From the NCBI GenBank assembly GCA_021800315.1, contig JAJYZD010000019.1, forward strand, positions 1-23,537: 23,537 nucleotides of DNA. Direction: 5' to 3'. The notes below the pieces were generated by a model. The model had not been told where the DNA came from and searched no databases. It was given only the letters and a program-made list of their open reading frames with translations. The position numbers were made by a program, and so were the translations under genes. Positions 7,411 to 13,947 of the stretch are shown here, in pieces (position 1 is the first letter of the stretch; every line of letters begins with the position of its first letter). This DNA is from Bacillota bacterium. GTDB lineage: Bacteria > Bacillota > Desulfotomaculia > Desulfotomaculales > JAJYZD01.

Positions 7411-8538
7411 GTGAGTTCCCTGATTGACGAAAACAGGCTCTTGCAATGCTTTATCGAGTTGGCGGAGGTGGAAAGCCCCTCGGGCGGGGAGAGGCAGGTT
7501 GCGGACCTTTTGCGCGCCGGTCTCGGGCGTCTGGGTCTGGCCGTCCGGGAGGACGACGCCGGGCGGCGGTCCGGAGGCAACGCGGGCAACCTGGTTGTAC
7601 GGGTACCCGGCCGGGGAGAGCCGCTTTTGTTGTGTGCCCACATGGACACCGTGGGGCCGTGCCACGGTGTGCGGGCGCGGGTGGCGGACGGGGTGGTCCG
7701 TTCCGCGGGCGACACCGTGCTGGGCGGCGACGACAAGGCTGGTATCGCCGCGATCATCGAGATGCTGACGGTGCTCATCGAGAAAGACCTGCCCCATCCG
7801 CCCCTGGAGATAGTCTTCACCATCTGGGAAGAGGGAGGCCTCCGGGGGGCGGATCTCCTCGACCCGGCCCTTTTGACCGCCCGTTACGGCTACACCCTGG
7901 ATTCGGAGGGTCCGCCCGGGACGATCGTCACGCGCGCTCCTTCCCAGGAAAAGCTCGTTTTTACGGTTAAAGGGCGCGCCGCCCACGCCGGCGTCAGCCC
8001 GGAGGAAGGGATCAACGCCATCCACGCGGCCGCGCGGGGGGTCGCCGCCATGCAACTGGGCCGCCTCGACTTTGATACCACCGCCAACATCGGCATCATC
8101 AGCGGCGGCCAGGCCATCAACATCGTGCCGGATACCGTCCGCCTGGAAGGCGAGACGCGGAGCCTCGCGGGGGAGAAGCGGGAGCGGCAGACCCGGCTTA
8201 TGGTGGAAGCCATGGAGGCGGCCTGCGCCGCCTGCGGAGCGGGTCTGGAAAAAGAAGTTACACTGATGTTTCGGGACTTCAACCTGGCACCGGAAAGTCG
8301 GCCGGTTCGCACAGCCCTGACGGCCATGCGGGAACTGGGGCTCACCCCTGCCCTGCTCCCGTCCGGCGGCGGCAGCGACGCCAATATTTTCAACGGTCGG
8401 GGCATCGCCTGCGCCAATCTGGGCATCGGCATGCGCAAGGTGCATACCACGGAGGAACACATCCTGGTCTCCGACTTGGTGCAGGTGGCCCGCATCCTGG
8501 TCCGGATAGCCGCGCAGGCGGCGGGCGGGGATCGTTGA
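7411..8538 (+). CDS. M20-family metallopeptidase, PepT-like
   Basis: This zinc-dependent peptidase of about 375 residues resembles the PepT-like (tripeptidase) branch of M20. Metal-binding motifs are visible: LLLCAHMDTVGP (His77, Asp79), GGDDKAGIAA, the catalytic Glu pair in FTIWEEGGLRGAD, and a dimerisation/lid region starting KGRAAHAGVSPEEGINA. The C-terminal metal histidine lies in KVHTTEEHILVSDL. The start is uncertain. The best ribosome site (GGGAGGTGAG, 7406-7415) overlaps the in-frame GTG at 7411 and is ideally spaced for CTG at 7420 or ATT at 7423, where homologous proteins usually begin (LIDENRLL). Longer in-frame TTG starts upstream lie in the spo0A terminator region and are unlikely. 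Family is secure, substrate is not. Confidence 0.9.
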   Translation: MSSLIDENRLLQCFIELAEVESPSGGERQVADLLRAGLGRLGLAVREDDAGRRSGGNAGNLVVRVPGRGEPLLLCAHMDTVGPCHGVRARVADGVVRSAGDTVLGGDDKAGIAAIIEMLTVLIEKDLPHPPLEIVFTIWEEGGLRGADLLDPALLTARYGYTLDSEGPPGTIVTRAPSQEKLVFTVKGRAAHAGVSPEEGINAIHAAARGVAAMQLGRLDFDTTANIGIISGGQAINIVPDTVRLEGETRSLAGEKRERQTRLMVEAMEAACAACGAGLEKEVTLMFRDFNLAPESRPVRTALTAMRELGLTPALLPSGGGSDANIFNGRGIACANLGIGMRKVHTTEEHILVSDLVQVARILVRIAAQAAGGDR

Positions 8539-8619
8539 CCCGCCGGATCGGCACTCCCGGGCAAGTATAAGCGGACGGTGGCCGGCATATGAATGGCACA
8601 GAGAAGGGGTGGATAGGCC

Positions 8620-8871
8620 ATGTTCGTAGTAGTGATCGACCGGCTGCGGCAGCGGGTCATGACGACCCTGCGGATTCTCTTCCTGCTGGCACTGGTGGCG
8701 GTGCTGGCCGGCCAGGTCTTCGGACTCTTCAAGGCCGGCGAAGCTCTTCGCTACGGGTCCTATCCGGCCGGTACGGCGAAAACCGCTCCCGGAACCACAG
8801 ATAACCCGGCGGGCGGCATTCTCGGCACACTGGCCAGGGACCTGCGGCACTTCTATATGGGCCACGACTAA
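8620..8871 (+). CDS. small single-pass membrane protein, YqzK/DUF4227-like
   Basis: The 83-residue product has an N-terminal basic stretch (DRLRQRVMTT), one membrane helix at about residues 17-37 (LRILFLLALVAVLAGQVFGLF), then a soluble tail of about 45 residues rich in Gly/Ala/Thr, ending DLRHFYMGHD. AAGGGGTGG precedes the ATG. In Bacillus a similarly sized membrane protein (YqzK, DUF4227) sits directly before xerD/ripX and drm/deoB. The assignment rests mainly on this synteny, plus size and topology, and is therefore tentative. Role unknown. Confidence 0.65.
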   Translation: MFVVVIDRLRQRVMTTLRILFLLALVAVLAGQVFGLFKAGEALRYGSYPAGTAKTAPGTTDNPAGGILGTLARDLRHFYMGHD

Positions 8872-8890
8872 CTAAAAGGTAAAATATCCC

Positions 8891-8919
8891 TTGCCAGAAA
8901 CCTTGATCTCTGCTATATT
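8891..8919 (+). promoter_or_regulatory. sigma-A promoter for xerD-deoB
   Basis: TTGCCA (8891-8896) and TATATT (8914-8919) are separated by exactly 17 bases. The predicted start at about 8926 leaves a leader of about 40 nt with GACGGAGGTGG before the xerD ATG. It is the best vegetative promoter in the window. Confidence 0.8.
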
Positions 8920-8964
8920 GGAAAGGGCTGGTGGCCATTTCCTTTAGACGGAGGTGGGACAAGC

Positions 8965-9879
8965 ATGGAGATCCCCGAGGTACGGGATTTTCTCTATCAC
9001 CTGGCCATGGAGCGGGGTCTGTCCGTCCACACGGTGGCGGCCTACCGGCGCGACCTGGCCGATTTTGCCTCATTCTGCGGGCAGAGCGGTGTTTCGCCCC
9101 CGGCCGCCGGCCGGGAGCACGTCACCGCCTACCTGCGTTCGCTTTCGGACCAAAAGCTGAAGGCAACCACCATCGCCCGCCGTTTGGCCGCCCTGCGCAC
9201 CTGGTACCGTTACCTGACCATGAAGAACGCCTGCGCCCAGGATCCCACCACGGAATGCGCGCCGCCCCGCCGCGTGAGCCGGCTGCCCCGGGTGCTTTCG
9301 GTAAGCGAGGTGGACGAACTCCTGGGCCGTCCCCGCCCCGTCGATCCGGCCGGACAACGGGACCTGGCCATGCTGGAACTCCTGTACGCCACCGGCGTGA
9401 GGGTGTCCGAACTGGTCCTTTTGGACCGGGAGAACGTGGACCTGGAGCAGGGAATGGTGCGCCTTTTCGGCAAGGGAGCCAAGGAGCGGATCGTGCCGGT
9501 CGGCGGCCGGGCCGTGGCCGCCCTGACCAGGTACATCGCGCGGGGCAGGCCCTATCTGGCCGGGGATAAACATACCAACGCCCTGTTCCTGAACCGTTCC
9601 GGCCGCCGCCTGACCAGGCAGGGCTTCTGGAAGATCCTGAAGAAGTACGCCCGGCAAGCGGGTATCCAGCGGGAGATTTCGCCCCACGTGCTCCGGCACT
9701 CCTTCGCCACCCACCTGCTGGAGAACGGGGCCGATCTGCGTTCGGTGCAGGAGATGCTGGGACACAGCGACGTCAGCACCACCCAGATCTACACCCATCT
9801 GACCGATTCCCACCTGGACGGCGTGTACCGGGCCAGCCATCCCCGCGCGGGGAAGCCCAAGGAAGGAAGACACACTTGA
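8965..9879 (+). CDS. xerD: tyrosine recombinase XerD
   Basis: XerD acts with XerC at dif to resolve chromosome dimers. The 304-residue protein has the SAM-like N-terminal domain (FLYHLAMERGLSVHTVAAYRR) and a complete catalytic set: Arg in ATGVRVSELVLL (about residue 146), Lys in GKGAKERIVPVG, HxxR in HVLRHSFATHLL, His in LGHSDVSTTQ and the nucleophile Y276 (TTQIYTHL). The C-terminus (VYRASHPRAG) matches the usual XerD end but runs on for a few basic residues. GGAGGTGG precedes the ATG. It overlaps deoB by four bases. A 21-bp piece of its 3' end recurs at 11081. Confidence 0.96.
   Translation: MEIPEVRDFLYHLAMERGLSVHTVAAYRRDLADFASFCGQSGVSPPAAGREHVTAYLRSLSDQKLKATTIARRLAALRTWYRYLTMKNACAQDPTTECAPPRRVSRLPRVLSVSEVDELLGRPRPVDPAGQRDLAMLELLYATGVRVSELVLLDRENVDLEQGMVRLFGKGAKERIVPVGGRAVAALTRYIARGRPYLAGDKHTNALFLNRSGRRLTRQGFWKILKKYARQAGIQREISPHVLRHSFATHLLENGADLRSVQEMLGHSDVSTTQIYTHLTDSHLDGVYRASHPRAGKPKEGRHT
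9828..9848 (+). repeat. 21-bp direct repeat, copy in xerD 3' end
   Basis: These 21 bases, within the codons for RASHPRA of XerD, are identical to 11081-11101, just beyond deoB. The two copies bracket deoB and share no more similarity on either side. Confidence 0.9.
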
Positions 9880-11060
9880 CGATCAACCGCATCACCGTCA
9901 TCGTCCTGGACAGCCTGGGCATCGGGGAACTGCCGGACGCCGCCGCATACGGCGACGAGGGATCCAATACCCTGGCTCACCTGGCCGCCGCGATGGGAGG
10001 CGTTTCCCTGCCCCACCTGGGAGCTTGGGGATTGGGCAACATTCTGGCCGTGGACGGGGTGCCTCCGGCGGAAGCACCGGCCGGGGCCTACGGCCGGATG
10101 GCCGAGAAATCGGCCGGTAAAGACACTACCACCGGCCACTGGGAAATGGCCGGGGTGATTCTGACCAAACCTTTTCCCCTTTACCCGCACGGTTTTCCCC
10201 CCGAGGTCATCGCTGAGTTCGAACGTGTGACCGGCAGGAAGGCGTTGTGCAACAAGCCGGCCTCCGGTACGGTGGTTATCCAGGAATACGGGGAACTGCA
10301 CCTGGCCACCGGCGACCCGATCGTCTACACCTCGGGCGACAGCGTTTTTCAGATCGCCGCCCACGAGGACGTCATTTCCCCGGAGGAACTCTACCGCATC
10401 TGCCGCGCCGCCCGGGCCATCATGACGGGTGACCACGCCGTCAGCCGGATCATCGCCCGGCCCTTTACCGGCCTCCCCGGACACTTCGTGCGCACCCCCC
10501 GCCGCCACGACTTTTCCCTGCCGCCGGTCGGCACGACCGTCCTCGACCTCTTGACCGGCGCGGGCATACCTGTGACCGGGGTGGGCAAGATTTCCGACAT
10601 TTTCGCCGGCCGGGGCATAACCGTATCTTTAACCGGCGCCGGCAACGACGAACTGGTGACCCTGACCGTGGAAGCGCTGCAACAAAAGGGCAAGGGCTTC
10701 ATCTTCGCCAACCTGGTGGACTTTGACATGCTGTACGGGCACCGCAACGACGTCCCGGGCTACGCCGGGGCGCTCTCGCGCTTCGACGCCCGGCTGCCGG
10801 AGATATACGGGGCCATGAGGCCGGACGACCTGCTCATAATCACGGCGGACCACGGCTGCGACCCCACCACGCCCAGCACGGATCATTCGCGGGAATACGT
10901 ACCGCTTCTGGTGAAGGGGCAGATGGTGGGGCCGGGCGTAAACCTGGGCACCCGCACCGGTTTCGACGATCTGGCCGCGACTATCGCGGAGGTATTCGGT
11001 CTGGGATCATTCGGGGGAGAGAGCTTCCTTGGGAGCATCTTGACCGGCGCAGAGCACTGA
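9876..11060 (+). CDS. deoB: phosphopentomutase
   Basis: DeoB (Drm) interconverts ribose-1-phosphate or deoxyribose-1-phosphate with the 5-phosphates in nucleoside salvage. The 394-residue protein belongs to the alkaline-phosphatase superfamily, with metal ligands in VLDSLGIGELPDA at the N-terminus, the phosphothreonine region GKDTTTGHWEM, NLVDFDMLYGHR, TADHGCDPTTPSTDHSRE and the C-terminal LADLAAT-type helix (here DDLAATIAEVFGL). It starts at TTG overlapping the xerD stop (TTGA), so it is translationally coupled to xerD. The nucleoside phosphorylase that supplies its substrate (pdp) lies 1.3 kb downstream, beyond a foreign-looking insert. Confidence 0.97.
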   Translation: MTINRITVIVLDSLGIGELPDAAAYGDEGSNTLAHLAAAMGGVSLPHLGAWGLGNILAVDGVPPAEAPAGAYGRMAEKSAGKDTTTGHWEMAGVILTKPFPLYPHGFPPEVIAEFERVTGRKALCNKPASGTVVIQEYGELHLATGDPIVYTSGDSVFQIAAHEDVISPEELYRICRAARAIMTGDHAVSRIIARPFTGLPGHFVRTPRRHDFSLPPVGTTVLDLLTGAGIPVTGVGKISDIFAGRGITVSLTGAGNDELVTLTVEALQQKGKGFIFANLVDFDMLYGHRNDVPGYAGALSRFDARLPEIYGAMRPDDLLIITADHGCDPTTPSTDHSREYVPLLVKGQMVGPGVNLGTRTGFDDLAATIAEVFGLGSFGGESFLGSILTGAEH

Positions 11061-11080
11061 TGAAGGCGTTTCCGCCTCTT

Positions 11081-11101
11081 CCGGGCCAGCCATCCCCGCG
11101 C
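11081..11101 (+). repeat. 21-bp direct repeat, copy beyond deoB
   Basis: Identical to 9828-9848 in xerD. It lies 20 bp after the deoB stop, at the left edge of the anomalous region, and in one frame still reads RASHPRA. Confidence 0.9.
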
Positions 11102-11111
11102 CGTCACGGCC

Positions 11112-11732
11112 AGGCGCAAGGTCTTCGGCTGCAACCAGGACAAGCCCCTGGTTGACGAGTCAACGAGCTACCGGGTGAAGCTCCATGCCCGGCACGGAGG
11201 ACGCAAACTATTCGACGCAAATTCCGGCGTGGCTAAGTACCGAAGTGATGCGGATTGTCAACCCGGAATTGACCACTCCCGGATGGAGGTTGATGAACAC
11301 GACCATATAGGTAATAAGAAGAATCGTAGTTATCGCAGACACGTCAGAAGCCGGTATTACAAAGTGCTTCGTTTTACAAATCAGTTCAATGAAGACTTGC
11401 TTCCAGGTAATAGACATCTTAACGAAGTCTATACAGTTAACCGAGCCATTCTTTTAACCGATGACGGTCCTATTCTAGTGAATAATCGTCGGATCAGCCA
11501 ATGGAAATACAACGGCCCTTGGGCCGTTCGTAACAAAGTTATCGAACGCTACGATCTAGTGAGAGCCAAGAAGGGTGATATTGGTATTGTCACATCGTTA
11601 ATGAGTAACTGTACAGTAAGAGTGGATTTTACAAGAAAGCGTGAGGGTCGTAAGGCTAACTTCAGCTTTTACAAACCAGATAGTTTGACCATCCTTCAGA
11701 AAAATAGTAGTCAGACATGGATACAGGAGTAG
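11112..11732 (+). pseudogene. decayed IscB/IsrB-like nuclease remnant (tentative)
   Basis: An open frame of about 206 codons has no convincing start: the first usable codon is GTG at 11175 without a ribosome site, and family-like residues lie upstream of it. Features that suggest the IscB/IsrB (RNA-guided nuclease ancestor) family are VFGCNQDKPL near the start, resembling the N-terminal VFVLxxxxxPLMP; an Arg-rich bridge-helix-like segment RSYRRHVRSRYYKVLRFTNQ (IscB proteins have RRxRRxRKxRYRxxRFxNR); and a C-terminal YDLVRAKKGDIGIVTS, like the IscB C-terminal domain. The RuvC II/III and HNH centres are absent, so an active enzyme is unlikely. The sequence becomes clearly AT-richer after about 11200. 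Other explanations, such as an unrelated lineage-specific gene, remain possible. Confidence 0.35.
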
Positions 11733-11746
11733 TGTTCCGCCTTTCA

Positions 11747-11772
11747 ACCCTTCCGTAAACGGAGGGGTCTTT
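11747..11772 (+). terminator. hairpin with short T-run after the remnant ORF
   Basis: ACCCTTCCG (11747-11755) pairs with CGGAGGGGT (11760-11768) with one G-U pair around TAAA, followed by CTTT. An outer CCGCC/GGCGG stem could extend it. It may terminate the upstream ORF or be the end structure of a mobile element. Confidence 0.42.
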
Positions 11773-11974
11773 CCGGCGGTTGTGATAAATGTGCTATTGC
11801 AGTAGGTTAGATAGCCGACGATTACGTATATGATAGCATAGCTTTGTATTTGAGGGGTATTTGGTCGAAGCAGCTGCTGTTAAAGGAAATTCGCGCAAAA
11901 CAGCAGAAGCAACAGGTTTGTCTTGTGACAGAGAAAGCCTTAAGCAACTTATTATTCATAAAGGAGCATAAACT

Positions 11975-12082
11975 ATGAAAGCGACTATTATAGATCCGTG
12001 GACTTGGTACGAGATTACAAAGAATTTTCAGGAGCAAGCAAACATCACTTTTGATGAAGCACTGGATATTATTTACAACTAG
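11975..12082 (+). CDS. very small ORF, 35 residues, unknown
   Basis: The product begins MKATIIDPWTWYEITKNF and ends EALDIIYN. It is acidic to neutral, soluble and probably helical. The main evidence is the excellent Shine-Dalgarno AAAGGAG, seven bases before the ATG, within AT-rich DNA. No family is recognised. A second small ORF follows after 12 bp with its own AGGAAG site, which suggests a translated pair rather than chance, but both could be relics of a larger degraded gene. Confidence 0.4.
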   Translation: MKATIIDPWTWYEITKNFQEQANITFDEALDIIYN

Positions 12083-12094
12083 GAAGTCTATAAA

Positions 12095-12208
12095 ATGAGA
12101 GAGGATGAAAATACTGGTCTTTATTGCAAGTCGCCGTTAGACATAATAGACCTGATCAAGTTTGAACTCCAGGGAAGACTAAAAGAAGCTTTACTGGAAG
12201 GTAATTGA
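12095..12208 (+). CDS. very small ORF, 37 residues, unknown
   Basis: The product begins MREDENTGLYCKSPLDIIDL and ends LKEALLEGN. It is acidic with an amphipathic helical C-terminal half. AGGAAG lies eight bases before the ATG, overlapping the stop codon of the previous small ORF. No family is recognised. The local composition is AT-rich up to the stop and returns to GC-rich about 25 bases later, marking the right edge of the anomalous block. Confidence 0.38.
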   Translation: MREDENTGLYCKSPLDIIDLIKFELQGRLKEALLEGN

Positions 12209-12352
12209 CAGCTGGAAGGTCGCGTACTGCCTTGGTTGACCCTACCCGCACCAACCTGGCCGACATTCCTATGGTTGACGAGCAGGGCGCGCGGTGGATA
12301 TATTATGGGGAGAGAGCCCTTAGAAGTCCTTTTGACCGTGAGGTAGGAAATT

Positions 12353-13765
12353 ATGGGAACCAGCATGAAGGCCCTGATTGCCAAGAAGCGTGACGGGCTT
12401 CAGCTATCCGGAGAAGAAATCCGGACTTTTGTCAATGGTTACACAGCCGGAGATATTCCCGACTTCCAGGCATCAGCGCTTCTCATGGCGATTTTCTGCC
12501 GCGGCCTGGACGATGAAGAAACGATGTTTTTGACCGAGGCCATGGTGGCTTCCGGCGAGCGGGTGGATCTTTCGTCCGTACCTGGGATCAAGGCGGACAA
12601 GCACAGTACCGGTGGTGTCGGCGACAAGACCACCCTGGTCCTGGTGCCCCTGGTGGCGGCGGCCGGTCTCATGATGGCCAAGCTCTCCGGCCGGTCCCTG
12701 GGACATACTGGCGGCACCCTGGACAAGTTGGCCGCCATTCCCGGTTTCAACGCCGAACTCGGACCGGAGGCCTTTTTCGCCCAGGTGACCCGGGTGGGGG
12801 CGGCCATAGCCGGTCAGAGCGTGCGGCTGGTGCCGGCCGACAAGAAACTCTACCGCTTGCGGGACCTGACGGCCACGGTGGAAAGCGTCCCCCTTATCGC
12901 CTCCAGCGTGATGAGCAAGAAGATCGCCGCCGGTGCGGACGTCATCGTGCTGGACGTCAAGGCCGGACGGGGGGCGTTCATGCGTACGGCCGGAGAGGCC
13001 CGCCTCCTGGCCCGGGCCATGGTGGACATCGGCACCCGCCTGGGCCGCCGGGTCGGCGCCCTGGTCACGGCGATGGAACAACCGCTGGGCCGGAGGGTGG
13101 GCAATGCCCTGGAAGTGGCCGAAGCCATAGCTACCCTGCGGGGTGAGGGACCGCCCGACCTGGTGGAGTTGTGCCTGGCCCTGGGGGCGGAGATCCTGGT
13201 GTTGGCCGGGGCGGCCGAAACTCTTGATATTGCCCGGTCCAGGCTGGCGCGAACCCTGGATGAAGGCCGGGCCCTGGCCCTTTTTCGGGAACTGGTCAGC
13301 GCCCAGGGCGGAGATGCCCGAGTGGTGGACGATCCCGGTCTCCTGCCGCGGGCTCCGCGAACGGCGTGTCTGACGGCGTCCTCCGGCGGGTTCGTTGCCG
13401 CCCTGGACGCCCTGCTGGTGGCGGAAGCGGCCATGGAGGCCGGCGCCCGCCTGGAAGACGGAGGCGTCCTTGATCCGGGTGCCGGCGTTATCCTGCGCCG
13501 CAAGGTGGGCGACCCGGTGGGTGCGGGGGAGATCCTGGCCGAAGTGCACCTGGCCCGGGGCGTGGAGCAGCACCGTTCTCTGGCGCTGCTCTCGCGGGCT
13601 TTCACGATCGGGGCGGTTAAGCCGGTGCCGCTACCGTTGGTGCTCGACCGGATCACCGACCCTGCGGTTTGGGCTCCTGGAAACGGTATCACCACGCCAG
13701 CCGGGTTCTCCAGCGTGCCGGGGGACACGGATCGCCCGGACCTGACCCGGGCAGACTCGCTTTAA
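12353..13765 (+). CDS. pdp: pyrimidine-nucleoside phosphorylase
   Basis: Pdp cleaves uridine or thymidine with phosphate, and DeoB then isomerises the sugar phosphate. The protein has the helical N-terminal domain (ALIAKKRDGLQLSGEEIRTF), the glycosyltransferase-family-3 phosphate loop KHSTGGVGDKTTLVLVP, the signature SGRSLGHTGGTLDKLAAIPG, the RDLTATVESVPLIASSVMSKK segment, DVKAGRGAFMRT and EQPLGRRVGNALEV. It is 470 residues long, about 30 more than usual, because of a Pro/Gly/Asp-rich C-terminal tail. GAGGTAGG precedes the ATG at 12353; a second in-frame ATG at 12365 is a plausible alternative start. It has been separated from deoB by an insert. Confidence 0.95.
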   Translation: MGTSMKALIAKKRDGLQLSGEEIRTFVNGYTAGDIPDFQASALLMAIFCRGLDDEETMFLTEAMVASGERVDLSSVPGIKADKHSTGGVGDKTTLVLVPLVAAAGLMMAKLSGRSLGHTGGTLDKLAAIPGFNAELGPEAFFAQVTRVGAAIAGQSVRLVPADKKLYRLRDLTATVESVPLIASSVMSKKIAAGADVIVLDVKAGRGAFMRTAGEARLLARAMVDIGTRLGRRVGALVTAMEQPLGRRVGNALEVAEAIATLRGEGPPDLVELCLALGAEILVLAGAAETLDIARSRLARTLDEGRALALFRELVSAQGGDARVVDDPGLLPRAPRTACLTASSGGFVAALDALLVAEAAMEAGARLEDGGVLDPGAGVILRRKVGDPVGAGEILAEVHLARGVEQHRSLALLSRAFTIGAVKPVPLPLVLDRITDPAVWAPGNGITTPAGFSSVPGDTDRPDLTRADSL

Positions 13766-13947
13766 GAGCGCTTCCTCCGGATCCAGCCGTCCCGAGGCAG
13801 GAATTGTTCCGTTTGGTGTCGAATCGTGCTGGTAGCTGGTTGTGGTCCGGCGATCGATCCCGATGAGAAATGCCGGCTCCACTGATCAGGTTGATTCACG
13901 CCGGTCATAGGTTCCACCCCATAACGGTTCGAACGGAGACAAAGAGC

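Noticed and set aside
8535..8571. TTGACC and TATAAG as a promoter for the small membrane protein
   Set aside because: The spacing is about 25 bases, too wide for a sigma-A promoter.
11064..11077. AGGCG-TTTC-CGCCT hairpin after deoB as terminator
   Set aside because: Only five base pairs and no T-tract.
12205..12393. 62-codon frame starting TTG before pdp
   Set aside because: No ribosome site, it overlaps the pdp start in another frame, and the product resembles nothing.
12473..13573. Long antisense frame opposite pdp (and similar ones opposite recN, the ligase, the peptidase and xerD)
   Set aside because: These are the usual GC-rich codon shadows: Arg/Gly/His/Pro-rich products without domains or ribosome sites.
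13870..13947. Upstream ATG at 13870 as start of the TerB-domain protein
   Set aside because: It has no ribosome site, whereas the ATG at 13948 has GGAG at suitable distance and begins a more typical helical N-terminus.
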